Below, piece by piece: positions 24,510-35,883 of a stretch of 64,000 nucleotides of DNA (position 1 is its first letter; each line of letters starts with the position of its first letter). The DNA comes from Gonocerus acuteangulatus (lineage: Eukaryota; Arthropoda; Insecta; Hemiptera; Coreidae). The stretch spans positions 46,021,017-46,085,016 of the forward strand of contig OX328123.1 in assembly GCA_946811695.1 (NCBI GenBank). Direction: 5' to 3'. Both the position numbers and the translations under genes were made by a program. The notes beneath the pieces are model-generated. The model had not been told where the DNA came from, made no database searches, and worked only from the letters and a program-made list of their open reading frames with translations.

Positions 24510-25226
24510 TCTAAAAAAGTTAAAACAGAAGTAATAAACAAGGAAGTGCAGAATAATAAGCGTAAAAGAGATCTTAATGATAATTCCGATATATCGAACA
24601 AAAAACAAAGATTATTGGTGCAAACTAATATTAATCAATTTTTCATTAAAAATAACGGCAGATTAGAAGAAACCACGTCAAATAATCACTTATTTTTACA
24701 AAAAAGGAAACAATTGGTTTTAAATAACAGTATTGACAAAGATGTAAATCCAATTAAGCAATATTTTACTTTCGATTATCATCCTCTTATAGAAAACAAA
24801 ATAAAAACAATATGTAAAGATGTTTGTAAAATTGGCTGGAAATATAAACATACAATAAACAATGTATTTAGTAATATTAAAGACAGGGTTAAAGCATCAA
24901 GTTCAAAATATAATATTTATAAAATCAACTGCAATGACTGTAACAAATGTTATATTGGGGAATCTGCGCAATTATTAGGTAAAAGAATTATACAACACGT
25001 AAAGAGCATTGACACACAAGAAAACGGTACAGCATTGACGGATCATGCAATAACAAAAAAACACAGTTTCAATTTCAAAGAATTCAAAATATTAAATAAA
25101 GAAAGAAATACCCTGAAAAGAAAAATAAAAGAAAATATTTATATTTTAAAAAATTCGAAAATAGCAGTGAATAAAAGAACCGATCTGAAAAATGTTCACC
25201 AAATTTTCTATGGAATAATAGATTAA
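24510..25226 (+). pseudogene. PLE GIY-YIG endonuclease (right arm)
   Basis: About 238 residues. A Lys/Asn-rich linker with a basic KRKRD stretch comes first. The catalytic region reads YNIYKINCNDCNKCYIGES, then LGKRIIQHVK with the conserved Arg helix, then DHAITKKHSFNF. The C-x2-C and H-x5-H spacing is the zinc-binding-like arrangement found in Penelope-like endonucleases. It ends in a basic tail at 25226. The RT domain that normally precedes it is absent because of 5' truncation at the palindrome centre. The fragment at 13065-13259 belongs to a related family. Confidence 0.85.
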
Positions 25227-25575
25227 TAACCAAAAATTTATAAAACAATATTTGACGAGTAGACTTTACTAGGACAACAACAAAGGACAGATAACGACAG
25301 GGCCATTTTGGCCATCCACTTACAGGGTTAGTATTAAGCAGGACTCCAGAGGGAGTACTTGGTAACGGGAGGACTTCCTTGCAAGGTAGGACTCAACACC
25401 TTTTATAAAAAATATGTAATTTAGCTATAATTATTGCAATATTTAGGGTAGAAGTAACATTTAATGAGCATGATAATGTTAATGCCTTTTGTGGAACAGT
25501 TCAAATTTGATAGTTTTAATATAGTAAAAAAAGGTTTGTGTGGATGTGCAAAAAATTATATTTTGTTGTAGAAGT

Positions 25576-25620
25576 GCCCCTGAAGAGGTGCGAAGAAAAG
25601 ATGCACGAAACATGTCGGGC
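25576..25620 (+). ncRNA. Minimal hammerhead ribozyme, PLE-2 right arm
   Basis: Stem I GCCC (25576-25579) pairs with GGGC (25617-25620). The core CTGAAGA is at 25580-25586; after one unpaired G, stem II GTGC/GCAC (25588-25591 and 25603-25606) closes an 11-nt loop. GAAAC (25607-25611) is followed by ATGTC, placing the predicted cleavage after C25616. Stem III is only the self-complementary ACAUGU, as in the PLE-type minimal hammerheads known to work best as dimers. All core residues are present. Confidence 0.78.
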
Positions 25621-25686
25621 CCAATAAATAAAGTAGTATAATAAAGGAAGACTGCTTAATGACCCCATGCCTCCTAGGATAAAAAA

Positions 25687-25689
25687 AGA

Positions 25690-25783
<94 letters not shown>
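25687..25783. repeat. (TA)n(CA)n(TA)n microsatellite
   Basis: Compound simple repeat abutting the palindrome's right end. It may be the insertion target, as a shorter TA tract lies on the left (23272-23294). Confidence 0.95.
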
Positions 25784-26115
25784 CAATAAAAAAATTGCAG
25801 TTATCCCAATGAAGATAAGGAGTGTAATTTCTAATTTTCCAAGAGAGGCTGAAGTGACAGCAAGCGTGAAAAGAAAATGTTTTTTTGCTTGGAATTTAAC
25901 CCTCTTAATTAATTAAAAAATGCAGCAGATTCAGTTTTCTTTTTTCTTTTTTTTGTACTAGGAAGAACGATAGATAAAGGACTTAATATAGTTAATTAAA
26001 CTCTATATTCTTTTTACGGTTATTAGGCTTAGATGATGTGTAGAGCTTTATTGCCACGCCTTTATTCCCCTTTGTGAGTGGGGAGAAAAAAAAGTTGCTG
26101 CTTTATTATGTTTTG

Positions 26116-26124
<9 letters not shown>
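25784..26124. other. No recognised feature
   Basis: AT-rich sequence between two microsatellites; nothing recognised. Confidence 0.4.

Positions 26125-26197
<73 letters not shown>
26125..26197. repeat. (AT)n microsatellite flanking a foldback element
   Basis: About 73 bp of AT repeat directly left of the CAGGGTGATTCAGG end. Confidence 0.95.
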
Positions 26198-26200
<3 letters not shown>

Positions 26201-27669
26201 GGTGATTCAGGTCTAAGCAGCCAAACTTTAGGAGGTGATTGTAGCCATAATTTCCAACAAAAAAGTTCATTTGAAGTATGGTCCGATTCCGGAAGGAAAA
26301 GGAGCTATGTCCAATTTTCTGTTTTTTTAACATAGTCATGTTTTTTAATAAATAAGAATGTATTGCTCAGAAACTATTCCAGATAATTAAATTTTAGCTA
26401 TACCATCATAAAATAGACAAAATTTACTTTTAAAAAAAAAACAGTAATTTAATTCACTAAAACCATTAGTAAAAGGTACTTTTTGAACGTCCAATAACGC
26501 ACTTCTGTTTTTATCGATGAATCAGTTTTTTTGCGATTTTTTTCCTCAGCCCCCTAATGGACTAAATATTCAATACTTACAGGAAAACTTCAACATTTAA
26601 TAAGCTTTAAATTTATGAAAATGAAGTGGAGGTTTATCGAGGGATAAATAAAAACGATTGACTCCCTTTTGTCAAAAAAATGTGGGATATAGTTTTGTTA
26701 CTTTCAAATACCTTACGTGAAGAAATTAAAAATTATTTATTTTTTAATGGCCAAACTGTGGATACCCATTTTCCAGTCCGGAAGCAATCATAGTAACTGA
26801 AAGAAACGATCGGAAAAGTTTTTCATTTGAGAGATATGTCACATTTCGTGTTTTTCAATTTTTCATTTATTTATCTTTTACTTGATGTATTTGGCAGCAA
26901 GTTTTGACTAGAAATTCAAAAACTTGTCAGGATTGTTGAATAATTGTAATCCTAAATTTAAACATAATTCGAAATGTTTTCAAGTAGAATTTGAAATAAA
27001 ACTAAACTTGGTCTCATGTTAATCCTTATGCCGTTTGAAGAACACACAATCAGTATCATGGGGTGCGGGGTAATGTAAATCTCTTCCAAATGAAAAACCG
27101 GACAGGGATTTCCACAGATTGACCAATAAAAAATGAATAATTTTTAATTTCTTCACACAAGGTATTTGAAAGTAGCAAAACTACATTCCACATTCTTTTG
27201 ACAATAGGGTGCCAATCGTTCAATTTATCCCTCAATAAACATCCACTTCATTTGCATGGTTTTAATGCTTACTATATGCAGAAGTTTTCGTGTAATTATC
27301 TGTAGTCCGTTAGGGGGCTGAGGAAAAAATCGCGAAAAAACTCTGATTCATTGATAGAAACAGAAGTGCGTTATTGGACGTCCAGAAAGTATCTTTTAAA
27401 AATAGTTTTAGTGAATTAAATTACTGTTTTGTTTTTTTTAAAGCAAATTTTGTCTATTTTACGATGGCATAATTAGAATTTAATTATCTTGAAAAGTGTC
27501 TGAGCAATCCATTCTTATTCATTAAAAAACATGGTTACCTTAAATAAACAGAAAATTGGACATAGGTCCTTTTTTTTTCGAAATCGGACCATACTTCAAA
27601 TTAACATCTTTGTTGGAAATTATGTCTACAATCACCTCCTAGAGTTTGGCTACATAGACCTGAATCACC

Positions 27670-27672
<3 letters not shown>
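26198..27672. mobile_element. Foldback element with ~0.6-kb inverted arms, TA-flanked
   Basis: It begins CAGGGTGATTCAGG and ends with the reverse complement at 27672. The arms (about 26198-26850 and 27065-27672) stay alignable but diverged along their length, for example 'ggtccgattccgg' against the inverted 'cgaaatcggacc', leaving a core of about 200 bp. No transposase is encoded. The TA repeats on both sides would hide a TA duplication, so a Tc1/mariner-type MITE is possible but unproven. Confidence 0.75.

Positions 27673-27735
<63 letters not shown>
27673..27735. repeat. (AT)n microsatellite, right flank of the foldback
   Basis: About 63 bp of AT repeat. Confidence 0.95.
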
Positions 27736-27738
<3 letters not shown>

Positions 27739-28771
27739 CGTCATGTTTTTAACGGTACGGAGACATGATATCAACGGGTTACACCCTTCTAGCACTAAGC
27801 ACCTGCCTTGGAATTTGGGTAGTGTAGAGTGCATTTCAGAATAATTTGCTATAAATAACCAAAAAAATAAAATAAAACATGAATAGTTGCAGAGCAAATA
27901 AGTAAAATAAATAAAATCATATTTTTCACATTCTTAATCTTACGGCTACATTTTTTACATATTTGCTGTTTAACAGAATTTTCAGTTGAACTCTGTCTTG
28001 TTTTCAGTTTTAATCATATCCTATTTAGAACAAATTACAAATATTTATGAATGACATAAAAAGGGTTTTTTTATATTCTGCTTTTATCCAGACGTCTGCG
28101 CGAATTGTTAAACATATTAGTTTTTAATTCGTTTAACCTATCGTGTGAGATCTCAATGCTTTAAAGACAAGGCCATAGCTTAGATTTCTTATATATGCTT
28201 GATGGTTTCTCGATCCATGGAAGAGCTATAGAATAAACGAATTTTATTTCTTACCAAATACATTTTACCTATGGAATTGCTAAATTTAGTCACTCTGGAC
28301 CACTACCATCAAAATGAGTAATAGAAATATATTTAAAATCAGGGCGGCAATAAAATCCTTATTTATTCATTAATGTAAATTCCTTAAGAATATTAATTTC
28401 CAGATTGCTCGAACAGTGTAATTATAAATAATTTATAATAAAAGGTCTATTAAACCTTTGAAAGGGCATCGCTGACGAATTCCATGCCTTAGTGTTAATA
28501 GTACTCGGAGGAAATTAGGGCAAGGAAGGGGGGGGGCACGATTAATTGGAGCATTAAGCAGGTATCTTAATCCTTTCCTCATTTCATTATCTACAACTAC
28601 CTTCAGCATAATGTTCCACTTAAATTCTAAACCCAGGTTAAGCCATTTGGTTTCAACCTAATAACTTGAAATAGAGTTATTTCCTTTTGAAGTATTCTCA
28701 TGGAACTAATAGACGTTAATAAATATCCCAGATTTATGTAATGATTCGTAAACCTTTCTAGTGATAATATC
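27736..28771. other. No recognised feature
   Basis: No coding or repeat family was recognised. There is a short G-run near 28530. Confidence 0.4.
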
Positions 28772-28779
28772 AGTTTATA

Positions 28780-29047
28780 CAACGGTAAGATTTGCTGGAT
28801 GCTGGATGTTCATAGTGATGAAAAAATACCAAATGTTGCACAGATGTTTATTTCATTTTCGGGGACGTAGCCCATTTTCTATTTCCACCATCGAGAAATT
28901 CCTGCAATGATTGTACCTCGTCAAGCTATAGCTGTAACGACATCATATGGCAATTTGTCGCGGCATTGTTAAGGGGTCTAAATCCCCGAAAACGTTCTGT
29001 ATGAAATAAAACATCTTTGGAAATTTTCACCTTTCTTCATCACTATA
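28780..29047. mobile_element. Minimal PLE-like inverted pair (PLE-3)
   Basis: Each end carries 'atagtgatgaa', a run leading to 'gaaataaa', and a CCCCGAAAA core, in inverted orientation, about 65-80 bp per arm. On the right, GGGG-tctaaat-CCCC-GAAAACGTTC looks like a degenerate hammerhead stem II plus core. An 8-bp match AGTTTATA (28772-28779 and 29048-29055) may be the TSD. There is no coding sequence. The PLE assignment rests on the ribozyme-like core and the inverted arrangement shared with PLE-1 and PLE-2. Confidence 0.45.
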
Positions 29048-29205
29048 AGTTTATATAAGGTTCTAACTCAAGACACAAAAAATAAGAAAGTAGTACTCGA
29101 CATTCTGATTTCCTTTAATTTTAGTAAATACGATTATTTCAGGGAATACATCGTTGCTTAGTTATTTGAAATTTTCATCAAAAACCTAATCCCATAATAC
29201 TAACG

Positions 29206-29395
29206 ATTTCCCCGTGGTCTAGTGGCCTTAGATTCTCATGCGGGTGATGAGGGGGATCGACTCCCGTCTGAAGCAGGGATTTTTCTCATTTCAGGGCGCG
29301 TTGAAAAAATTCCCTCCTGCACCATGGTTGCCTGTGCTATTGGCCCAGATGTAGGTGCGAGCTAAAAAAAAAAAAAAATAATAAAAAAAAAAAAA
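29206..29395 (+). mobile_element. tRNA-SINE family A, diverged copy
   Basis: The tRNA-like head has GTGGTCTAGTGGCC and a degraded B box (GGATCGACTCCC). The body contains 'ttttctcatttcagggcgcg', and the tail 'gtgctattggcccagatgta' is followed by A-rich sequence. The terminal stem is decayed. This is an older member of the family seen at 7916. Confidence 0.75.
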
Positions 29396-29684
29396 TTATA
29401 TGAACGGAATAAATTAATTATGGTAATGAAAGTGGATACGTTGATAATGCGTATTATTGTTTTTATAACAGTATAACCAAATCATCAACAAATAAAATAC
29501 AACCTGAATTAAAAACAGAAAATAAATTATGGAAAATATTAGGGGGGATTCGTGTTTCAACAATCCACAAATCTGCTGATATCCAATGTTTAATATCGCG
29601 TTGTTATTAAATATTTATTAATATCATAATTAAGTAATTAAACGTGTATGTTTTCATTGTAAGGGCAAATTGAATATTTTAAGG

Positions 29685-29795
29685 GGTCTGGTGGCGCTGA
29701 GTGCTAAGGCATGATCAAACCTAAACAAAGGTTTTTAGTTCGACTCCCCTAGGATTAGTGTTTTTTTTTATTTCAAAAAAAGAAAGAAAAAAAAA
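29685..29795 (+). mobile_element. Possible second tRNA-derived element
   Basis: 'ggtctggtggcgctgagtgc' resembles a tRNA A-box region, and TTAGTTCGACTCCCC a B box, followed by a T/A-rich tail. It could be a tRNA-like remnant or SINE; the family was not recognised. Confidence 0.4.
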
Positions 29796-30795
29796 ATATA
29801 TCGGTTCTGCTCTGGCTCAGAAATGGTGATAACCAGAAGAACACGTTTCCCCAAAATCTTTGTTATTCATGGTTGGACATTAAAATGACATTAAATAAAT
29901 ATTAGATTTATGAGATTCTGAACTCCTATTAATTTTTTATATTTGTAGACTAGAATTTTACTATCTACAATTAGTAAACCAACCTGCATTTGCGTAGTTT
30001 GGCTGATCTATTCACACAGAAATCTCTCTGCCGTATGTCTGAATAAAAATAAAGAAACAAGGTTAGATCATTTTTTTTTTTTTTTTTTTTAATTGGCTTT
30101 AAGGTTATATTCAACCGCGGGAGGTTGACCCCCCGGGGCACCCAACGAAAGGAAGGAACTTCCTAAATAAATCTTAAATATTAAGATCATTAAAAGACAT
30201 TAATAACAATCAAAATGAGCCCTTCCAAGATATGTATAATCCTGTATGGCAAGGATTTTTCCTTCCATGTATTTCAGGATTGCATTTAATACAGCGGCAA
30301 AACGTACGCTCTAATAATTTTGTATTAGTTTTAATAGGTTAAAAGAGAAGGAAGGCGGGTCTGATCCTTTCCTGACTCTAAGGTTATTTCACGTGGAATG
30401 AATAATTCAACCACCTTATTTTTAGTTTATAATTTCCAGATGTTTTTTCTCAACATTTTAAAGGGTAAAGTGTTCATTTATTTTGTGAATTTTGATACAT
30501 ACATTACCTTTAATTAACTGTTTACAAAAATACATTATTGTAAAGACTCCAAGGGCTCAGAAATGAAAAAGAAGACAATCTTGACTAATCTCTCTTATTA
30601 GACGTAATTATAATAATACTATCAATGATGAAAATATAATTTCTGAAATTTTCAATTTATTTCTTGCTTGTTAATAACTACAATTATATTTATTTATTTT
30701 TTTAGTTAGCAATATTGGCAAGAGCACGGGGTCAGATATAATAATGAAGAGTTATAATTTCAGCAAAGACTTGAAAATAATGACTAAATGTTAAA
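29796..30795. other. Mostly unrecognised; one poly(T) with a possible SINE tail
   Basis: At 30069-30140 a run of about 22 T is followed by 'ccgcgggaggttgacccccc'. On the minus strand this looks like a short GC-rich retroelement tail ending in poly(A). Nothing else is supported. Confidence 0.3.
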
Positions 30796-31504
30796 TAAAA
30801 AAAGTCTGAGTCACTTGAACTGCGTCATCTTGGCGTGTTTCAGCTCCTATACCTGGAGTCGTATGCAATGATAGGTATAGAAACAGTTATTATATTGATT
30901 TGATAATTAGTAAACAATATGAACATATCCTGCAACGCTCAGGAAATTTGTAGTATCCAAATCTAAACGGAAATTACTCGCTCTTCGACTACCGCTTATT
31001 TCTAAGGTTACCTCTATGAAAAACAACAATGTTCCTCGTTTACTTCTCGCATTTTACAAAAATCAATTAAAACAAAAAAAAATGAAGGAAACGGAGATAA
31101 AACGAAACCGACACTTTTAAATTTTAAGTCCTGATTTACCTGATCCAGATTACTCTTAAAAATACTCAGTCAAATACTTACTAAAATTTTATAAAAACTT
31201 TCGTATAGAAGCATTACTTACCACGATTTTTCAACTGTTTTCGAGACATTTAAAAAAAATGTATAAAAAAATCCCTAAATTGTTCATGTGTTTCCTTAAG
31301 AAACATAGACCCCAGACATGTTGGGTACTACTATGCAAAATATAACAATTTTTTAAGAGGTCTTCATTTTCAGAGGTAACGTCTGTTAGCCACACATGTA
31401 ACATTGTCCAAACCAAAAACCTTATATAACGTTTCATTCCACATGAAACATCAAATTTCATCCCAAAGGTGTAAACTATTCACATTCGAATAGAAATCAT
31501 TCAC

Positions 31505-31567
<63 letters not shown>

Positions 31568-31640
31568 GAAATGTTTCAAAAATTCTTTCATGAGTTTAAC
31601 CTCAACATTCCTTAGGAAATTTCAAAAAACGATAAATTTC
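30796..31640 (+). mobile_element. HINE-like element, old diverged copy E7
   Basis: Starts AAAAAAGTCTGAGTCACTTG, a diverged version of the family 5' end with 'catcttggcg' in place of 'catcttagcg'. The monomer region (31085-31290, 'caactgttttcgagaca') follows, then an (AT)n tract (31508-31562) and a degraded 3' part. The hairpin and CTAA end have decayed. The order matches E1-E6, so it is an older insertion. Confidence 0.5.
31508..31562. repeat. (AT)n microsatellite inside E7
   Basis: About 55 bp of AT repeat at the family-typical position. Confidence 0.95.
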
Positions 31641-31730
31641 CTTGATTTCCCATAAAGACCAATTGCTGTTTCCGGTGAAACAATCTCCTGAGCCATGGAG
31701 ATGGAGATTATTGAGAAAATTGCAAATAGA

Positions 31731-32160
31731 TAGGCTTGCCATACGTCCCGGTATTTTGCTCTTGTCCCGGTGTCGCGCCCGGTTTTATCGATGTCCCGGA
31801 AACGACTCTAAGATATAAAATGTAATGAATTTGTGTTTTTAAAAATCGTTTGAGAATCTTTTATGAATCGGATATTTTTTTACAATCATAATTTTTTTAC
31901 TACTGCGCACAGTGTTAATGAAATGAGACAGGAACTACTTGCCTAGTGCTTCCAACCGTAAATTAAGTAGCAAAATTTCCTTTTTTATTTTTAAAAAGTG
32001 GGTAAATTAACAATTTAGAGTTACTTGCCAGGCTTAAAAAAGGCTAAAAACTCACATTTTGCTTATAATTTGTACCATTTTTATTCTATATCCCCCCCCC
32101 TGTATTCCACTCCTATATTAATGTGTCCCAGTTTTACACACTAAAAATATGACAAGCCTA
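31731..32160. mobile_element. hAT-like MITE with 8-bp TSD
   Basis: Its 13-bp terminal inverted repeats read TAGGCTTGYCATA, followed on the left by 'cgtcccgg'. It is flanked by an exact 8-bp duplication CAAATAGA (31723-31730 and 32161-32168). It is 430 bp long and non-coding. The termini and TSD length fit hAT. Confidence 0.8.
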
Positions 32161-33037
32161 CAAATAGATAATGTGCCAAAATGTGACGAGAAACATTGAT
32201 TACAAAAAAGAGGCTTCACGCATTTTATCTCTACTTTATTATATAGCATTTCCTCTATTTTTCATCATGCATGTAAGATTTCTTTAGTTCTATGAGGATC
32301 TATTGCTCATAAAGAAAGACACGAAGGGTTAAAAACCACTGTACGGCTACTAGAAGGAGGCTCTTTAAGATGATATACACCCATAAAGGCACTCGAGGGA
32401 ACTAAATTGAACCATATGTCTTCTATACGGCTGAGTGTTTCTTGTCACGACACATGCCCCAGTATTTCCAGCATAGATCCCAGCATGCTTGAGCTATGAC
32501 CAGACTTGAGAAAAACCATTTTCCCCGGAATGAAGAAGGATTCTTCTTTACTTCCATTGTTATCCTGTGTTAAATGACCCTTGAAGACCTTGTTTTCTTC
32601 CTTCCCTCCTATTCAAAAGGAGGCTAACGATGTGAGTTGCACATAAGGGAAATGCTAATATTGCATGGAATTGCGAACATTCCTCCTAATAGTCCCACGT
32701 CTCGCTCTACATGATTTGCTACTGTACACTGTACATTTGCTTGGCGAACAAAGAATTTAGGATTACCTCCTAAACATTTAACTTACATACACATTTATTT
32801 AACTGAATATAATCTTATTAACATATATCTAGGTACATTAATATATACCAAAAGTACTCTCATATCCAAACCGATAAACCTGGTTCCAAGAGACCTTCTA
32901 AAGAATGTGCTAAGTTACGTAGCTCCTGCGTGACAGACTATTTGTTATCGTGCATGAAGAAGGTCAATAAAAAAAAGTCAACATTTATTTTATATAAACT
33001 TTCCATACAGAGAAAGGAGAGGATTTAATTTCCCAAC
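32161..33037. other. No recognised feature
   Basis: AT-rich, low-copy-looking sequence up to the satellite. Confidence 0.4.
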
Positions 33038-34685
33038 GGGCAAATTAAATAATATTAAGATAAAATGACCATGAATGTATTAATACAGTGTACTTAACAG
33101 GCATAGGATAATATCATATCTATGAACAGCATGTAGCTACGGGCAAATTAAATAATATTAAGATAAAATGACCATGAATGTATTAATACAGTGTACTTAA
33201 CAGGCATAGGATAATATCATATCTATGAACAGCATGTAGCTACGGGCAAATTAAATAATATTAAGATAAAATGACCATGAATGTATTAAAACAGTGTACT
33301 TAACTGGCATAGGATAATAACATATCTATGAACAGCATGTAGCTACGGGCAAATTAAAAAATATTAAGATAAAATTACCATGAATGTATTAATACAGTGT
33401 ACTTAACTGGCATAGGATAATAACATATCTATGAACAGCATGTAGCTACGGGCAAATTAAATAATATTAAGATAAAATTACCATGAATGTATTAATACAG
33501 TGTACTTAACTGGCATAGGATAATAACATATCTATGAACAGCATGTAGCTACGGGCAAATTAAAAAATATTAAGATAAAATTACCATGAATGTATTAATA
33601 CAGTGTACTTAACTGGCATAGGATAATAACATATCTATGAACAGCATGTAGCTACGGGCAAATTAAATAATATTAAGATAAAATTACCATGAATGTATTA
33701 ATACAGTGTACTTAACTGGCATAGGATAATAACATATCTATGAACAGCATGTAGCTACGGGCAAATTAAATAATATTAAGATAAAATGACCATGAATGTA
33801 TTAATACAGTGTACTTAACAGGCATAGGATAATAACATATCTATGAACAGCATGTAGCTACGGGCAAATTAAATAATATTAAGATAAAATTACCATGAAT
33901 GTATTAATACAGTGTACTTAACTGGCATAGGATAATAACATATCTATGAACAGCATGTAGCTACGGGCAAATTAAATAATATTAAGATAAAATTACCATG
34001 AATGTATTAATACAGTGTACTTAACAGGCATAGGATAATATCATATCTATGAACAGCATGTAGCTACGGGCAAATTAAAAAATATTAAGATAAAATTACC
34101 ATGAATGTATTAATACAGTGTACTTAACAGGCATAGGATAATAACATATCTATGAACAGCATGTAGCTACGGGCAAATTAAATAATATTAAGATAAAATT
34201 ACCATGAATGTATTAATACAGTGTACTTAACTGGCATAGGATAATAACATATCTATGAACAGCATGTAGCTACGGGCAAATTAAATAATATTAAGATAAA
34301 ATTACCATGAATGTATTAATACAGTGTACTTAACAGGCATAGGATAATATCATATCTATGAACAGCATGTAGCTACGGGCAAATTAAAAAATATTAAGAT
34401 AAAATTACCATGAATGTATTAATACATTGTACTTAACTGGCATAGGATAATAACATATCTATGAACAGCATGTAGCTACGGGCAAATTAAATAATATTAA
34501 GATAAAATTACCATGAATGTATTAATACAGTGTACTTAACAGGCATAGGATAATATCATATCTATGAACAGCATGTAGCTACGGGCAAATTAAAAAATAT
34601 TAAGATAAAATGACCATGAATGTATTAATACAGTGTACTTAACTGGCATAGGATAATAACATATCTATGAACAGCATGTAGCTAC
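33038..34685. repeat. 103-bp satellite array, exactly 16 units
   Basis: Units begin 'gggcaaatta' every 103 bp from 33038; 16 x 103 = 1,648 bp, with no indels. Most variation is confined to four two-state sites: T/A in 'taaataatatt', G/T in 'aaaatgacc', A/T in 'aacaggc' and T/A in 'aatatcat'. Private changes occur in unit 3 ('ttaaaacag') and unit 14 ('tacattgta'). Units are not palindromic and have no distinct spacers. It is non-coding. Confidence 0.97.
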
Positions 34686-35880
34686 GAAGTAACTCGATGC
34701 AATTCTCTCCAAAGTGGAGCATCTTTAAACAAAATAAATAAATAAAATGACGAACTTTATTAAAAATTAAATACACCATCTTAGAAAATAAAATTTCCTC
34801 CTAGGAACCGGGAATTACGCATAATTTTTATGACATGAAGACATGTCACTAAACTGTCTAATTATGCAATTTTTCGTTCAGAACTATTTGAAAATTGAAG
34901 GCAAAGGCAATCTGTTAATGCAAATTGAAAACATTTTTTCCACTGAATAATCTGAAAGAAATTTTAACGGTGAAAAAATTATTGTAATATTGATGAAGTT
35001 TAAATTAAATCTTCTCGAGATAAGTAAATACAGCTAATTCATAATTCATGGATTTAATGGGTGAATCATCCTTTTCATGAACCAGCAGCAACCCTCACTT
35101 CTTGAATATTCAGCATTATGGTTAGTGATTAGGAAAAATTACAAACATTTTCTACTCAATTTTTTTCTTGGAATAAAGAACGCAGCTCCATTGTCAGTTT
35201 GAGATAATGCAAATAGGTTAATTAATTTAAAAGTCTATCTGGCAAATCATTCTATAATATACCGTTGACGTTTAGCAAAATAGAAATTGTGAAACAGTTG
35301 TTCACATCTTCGATTCTATCGATTACACACAAAAAAGTTTCCACTTAATGTTTATTTACACATATCAGTCTTGTCACCTTTCCGTTCCGTAAATTCTTTT
35401 TAGTATAAGTCACAAACATATTTCTCCTTGACGACTAGGTGACTGAATTGGGACTGACGTTTTACAGATCATTTACGTTCAGGCACTCAACCCTCGCCGG
35501 CCAATTTCAGGCTTAATATTTTTAAGAATAAATTATATTTTTAAGGTTCGGGGAGTACAGTACGACTGGTGGTTCCGAACAGTCACGGAACGGCCAAAGA
35601 TGAGGCTTGAATGTAGTTGATTTTTTCCCTAATTTTTACTAAATTTAATAAACAGAGATATGAATAAAAGAAGGCAAAGGGGGTTCCAGAAGCCTCCCCC
35701 TTGGGCGTACTAGGGTTAATGAAAAAAAAAAATGAAATGTTTAGAGAAGGCTAGAAAGTCTCATATCTATAAGCGAGGAGAAGACCTCAGCTGAGCCAAT
35801 ATTTGAGGACTCCCATAAACTCTGCACGCCCCCCCCCCCCCCAAAGACTTCTTACTAGATATATTGTGCTCTTAAATGGA
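34686..35880. other. No recognised feature
   Basis: Follows the satellite. There is a C-run at 35831-35843 but no gene or known repeat. Confidence 0.4.
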
Positions 35881-35883
35881 GGT

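Larger units (their letters stand above)
23333..25686. mobile_element. Penelope-like palindrome (PLE-2), spacer-free
   Basis: Two arms of about 1,177 bp are inverted copies around the point 24509/24510, inside an AGATCT site, with no spacer. The 271-residue frames on the two strands are identical, so the arms are identical across that region at least. Each arm is 5'-truncated: it holds the linker, the GIY-YIG endonuclease and the 3' terminal region with a strong hammerhead motif, but no RT core. Simple (TA)n/(CA)n repeats flank both sides, so a TSD cannot be read. Absence of a spacer leaves open an assembly or library fold-back artefact. Confidence 0.9.

Noticed and set aside
33038..34685. 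CRISPR-like array
   Set aside because: Units are contiguous and homogeneous without unique spacers, and the context is eukaryotic; it is a satellite.
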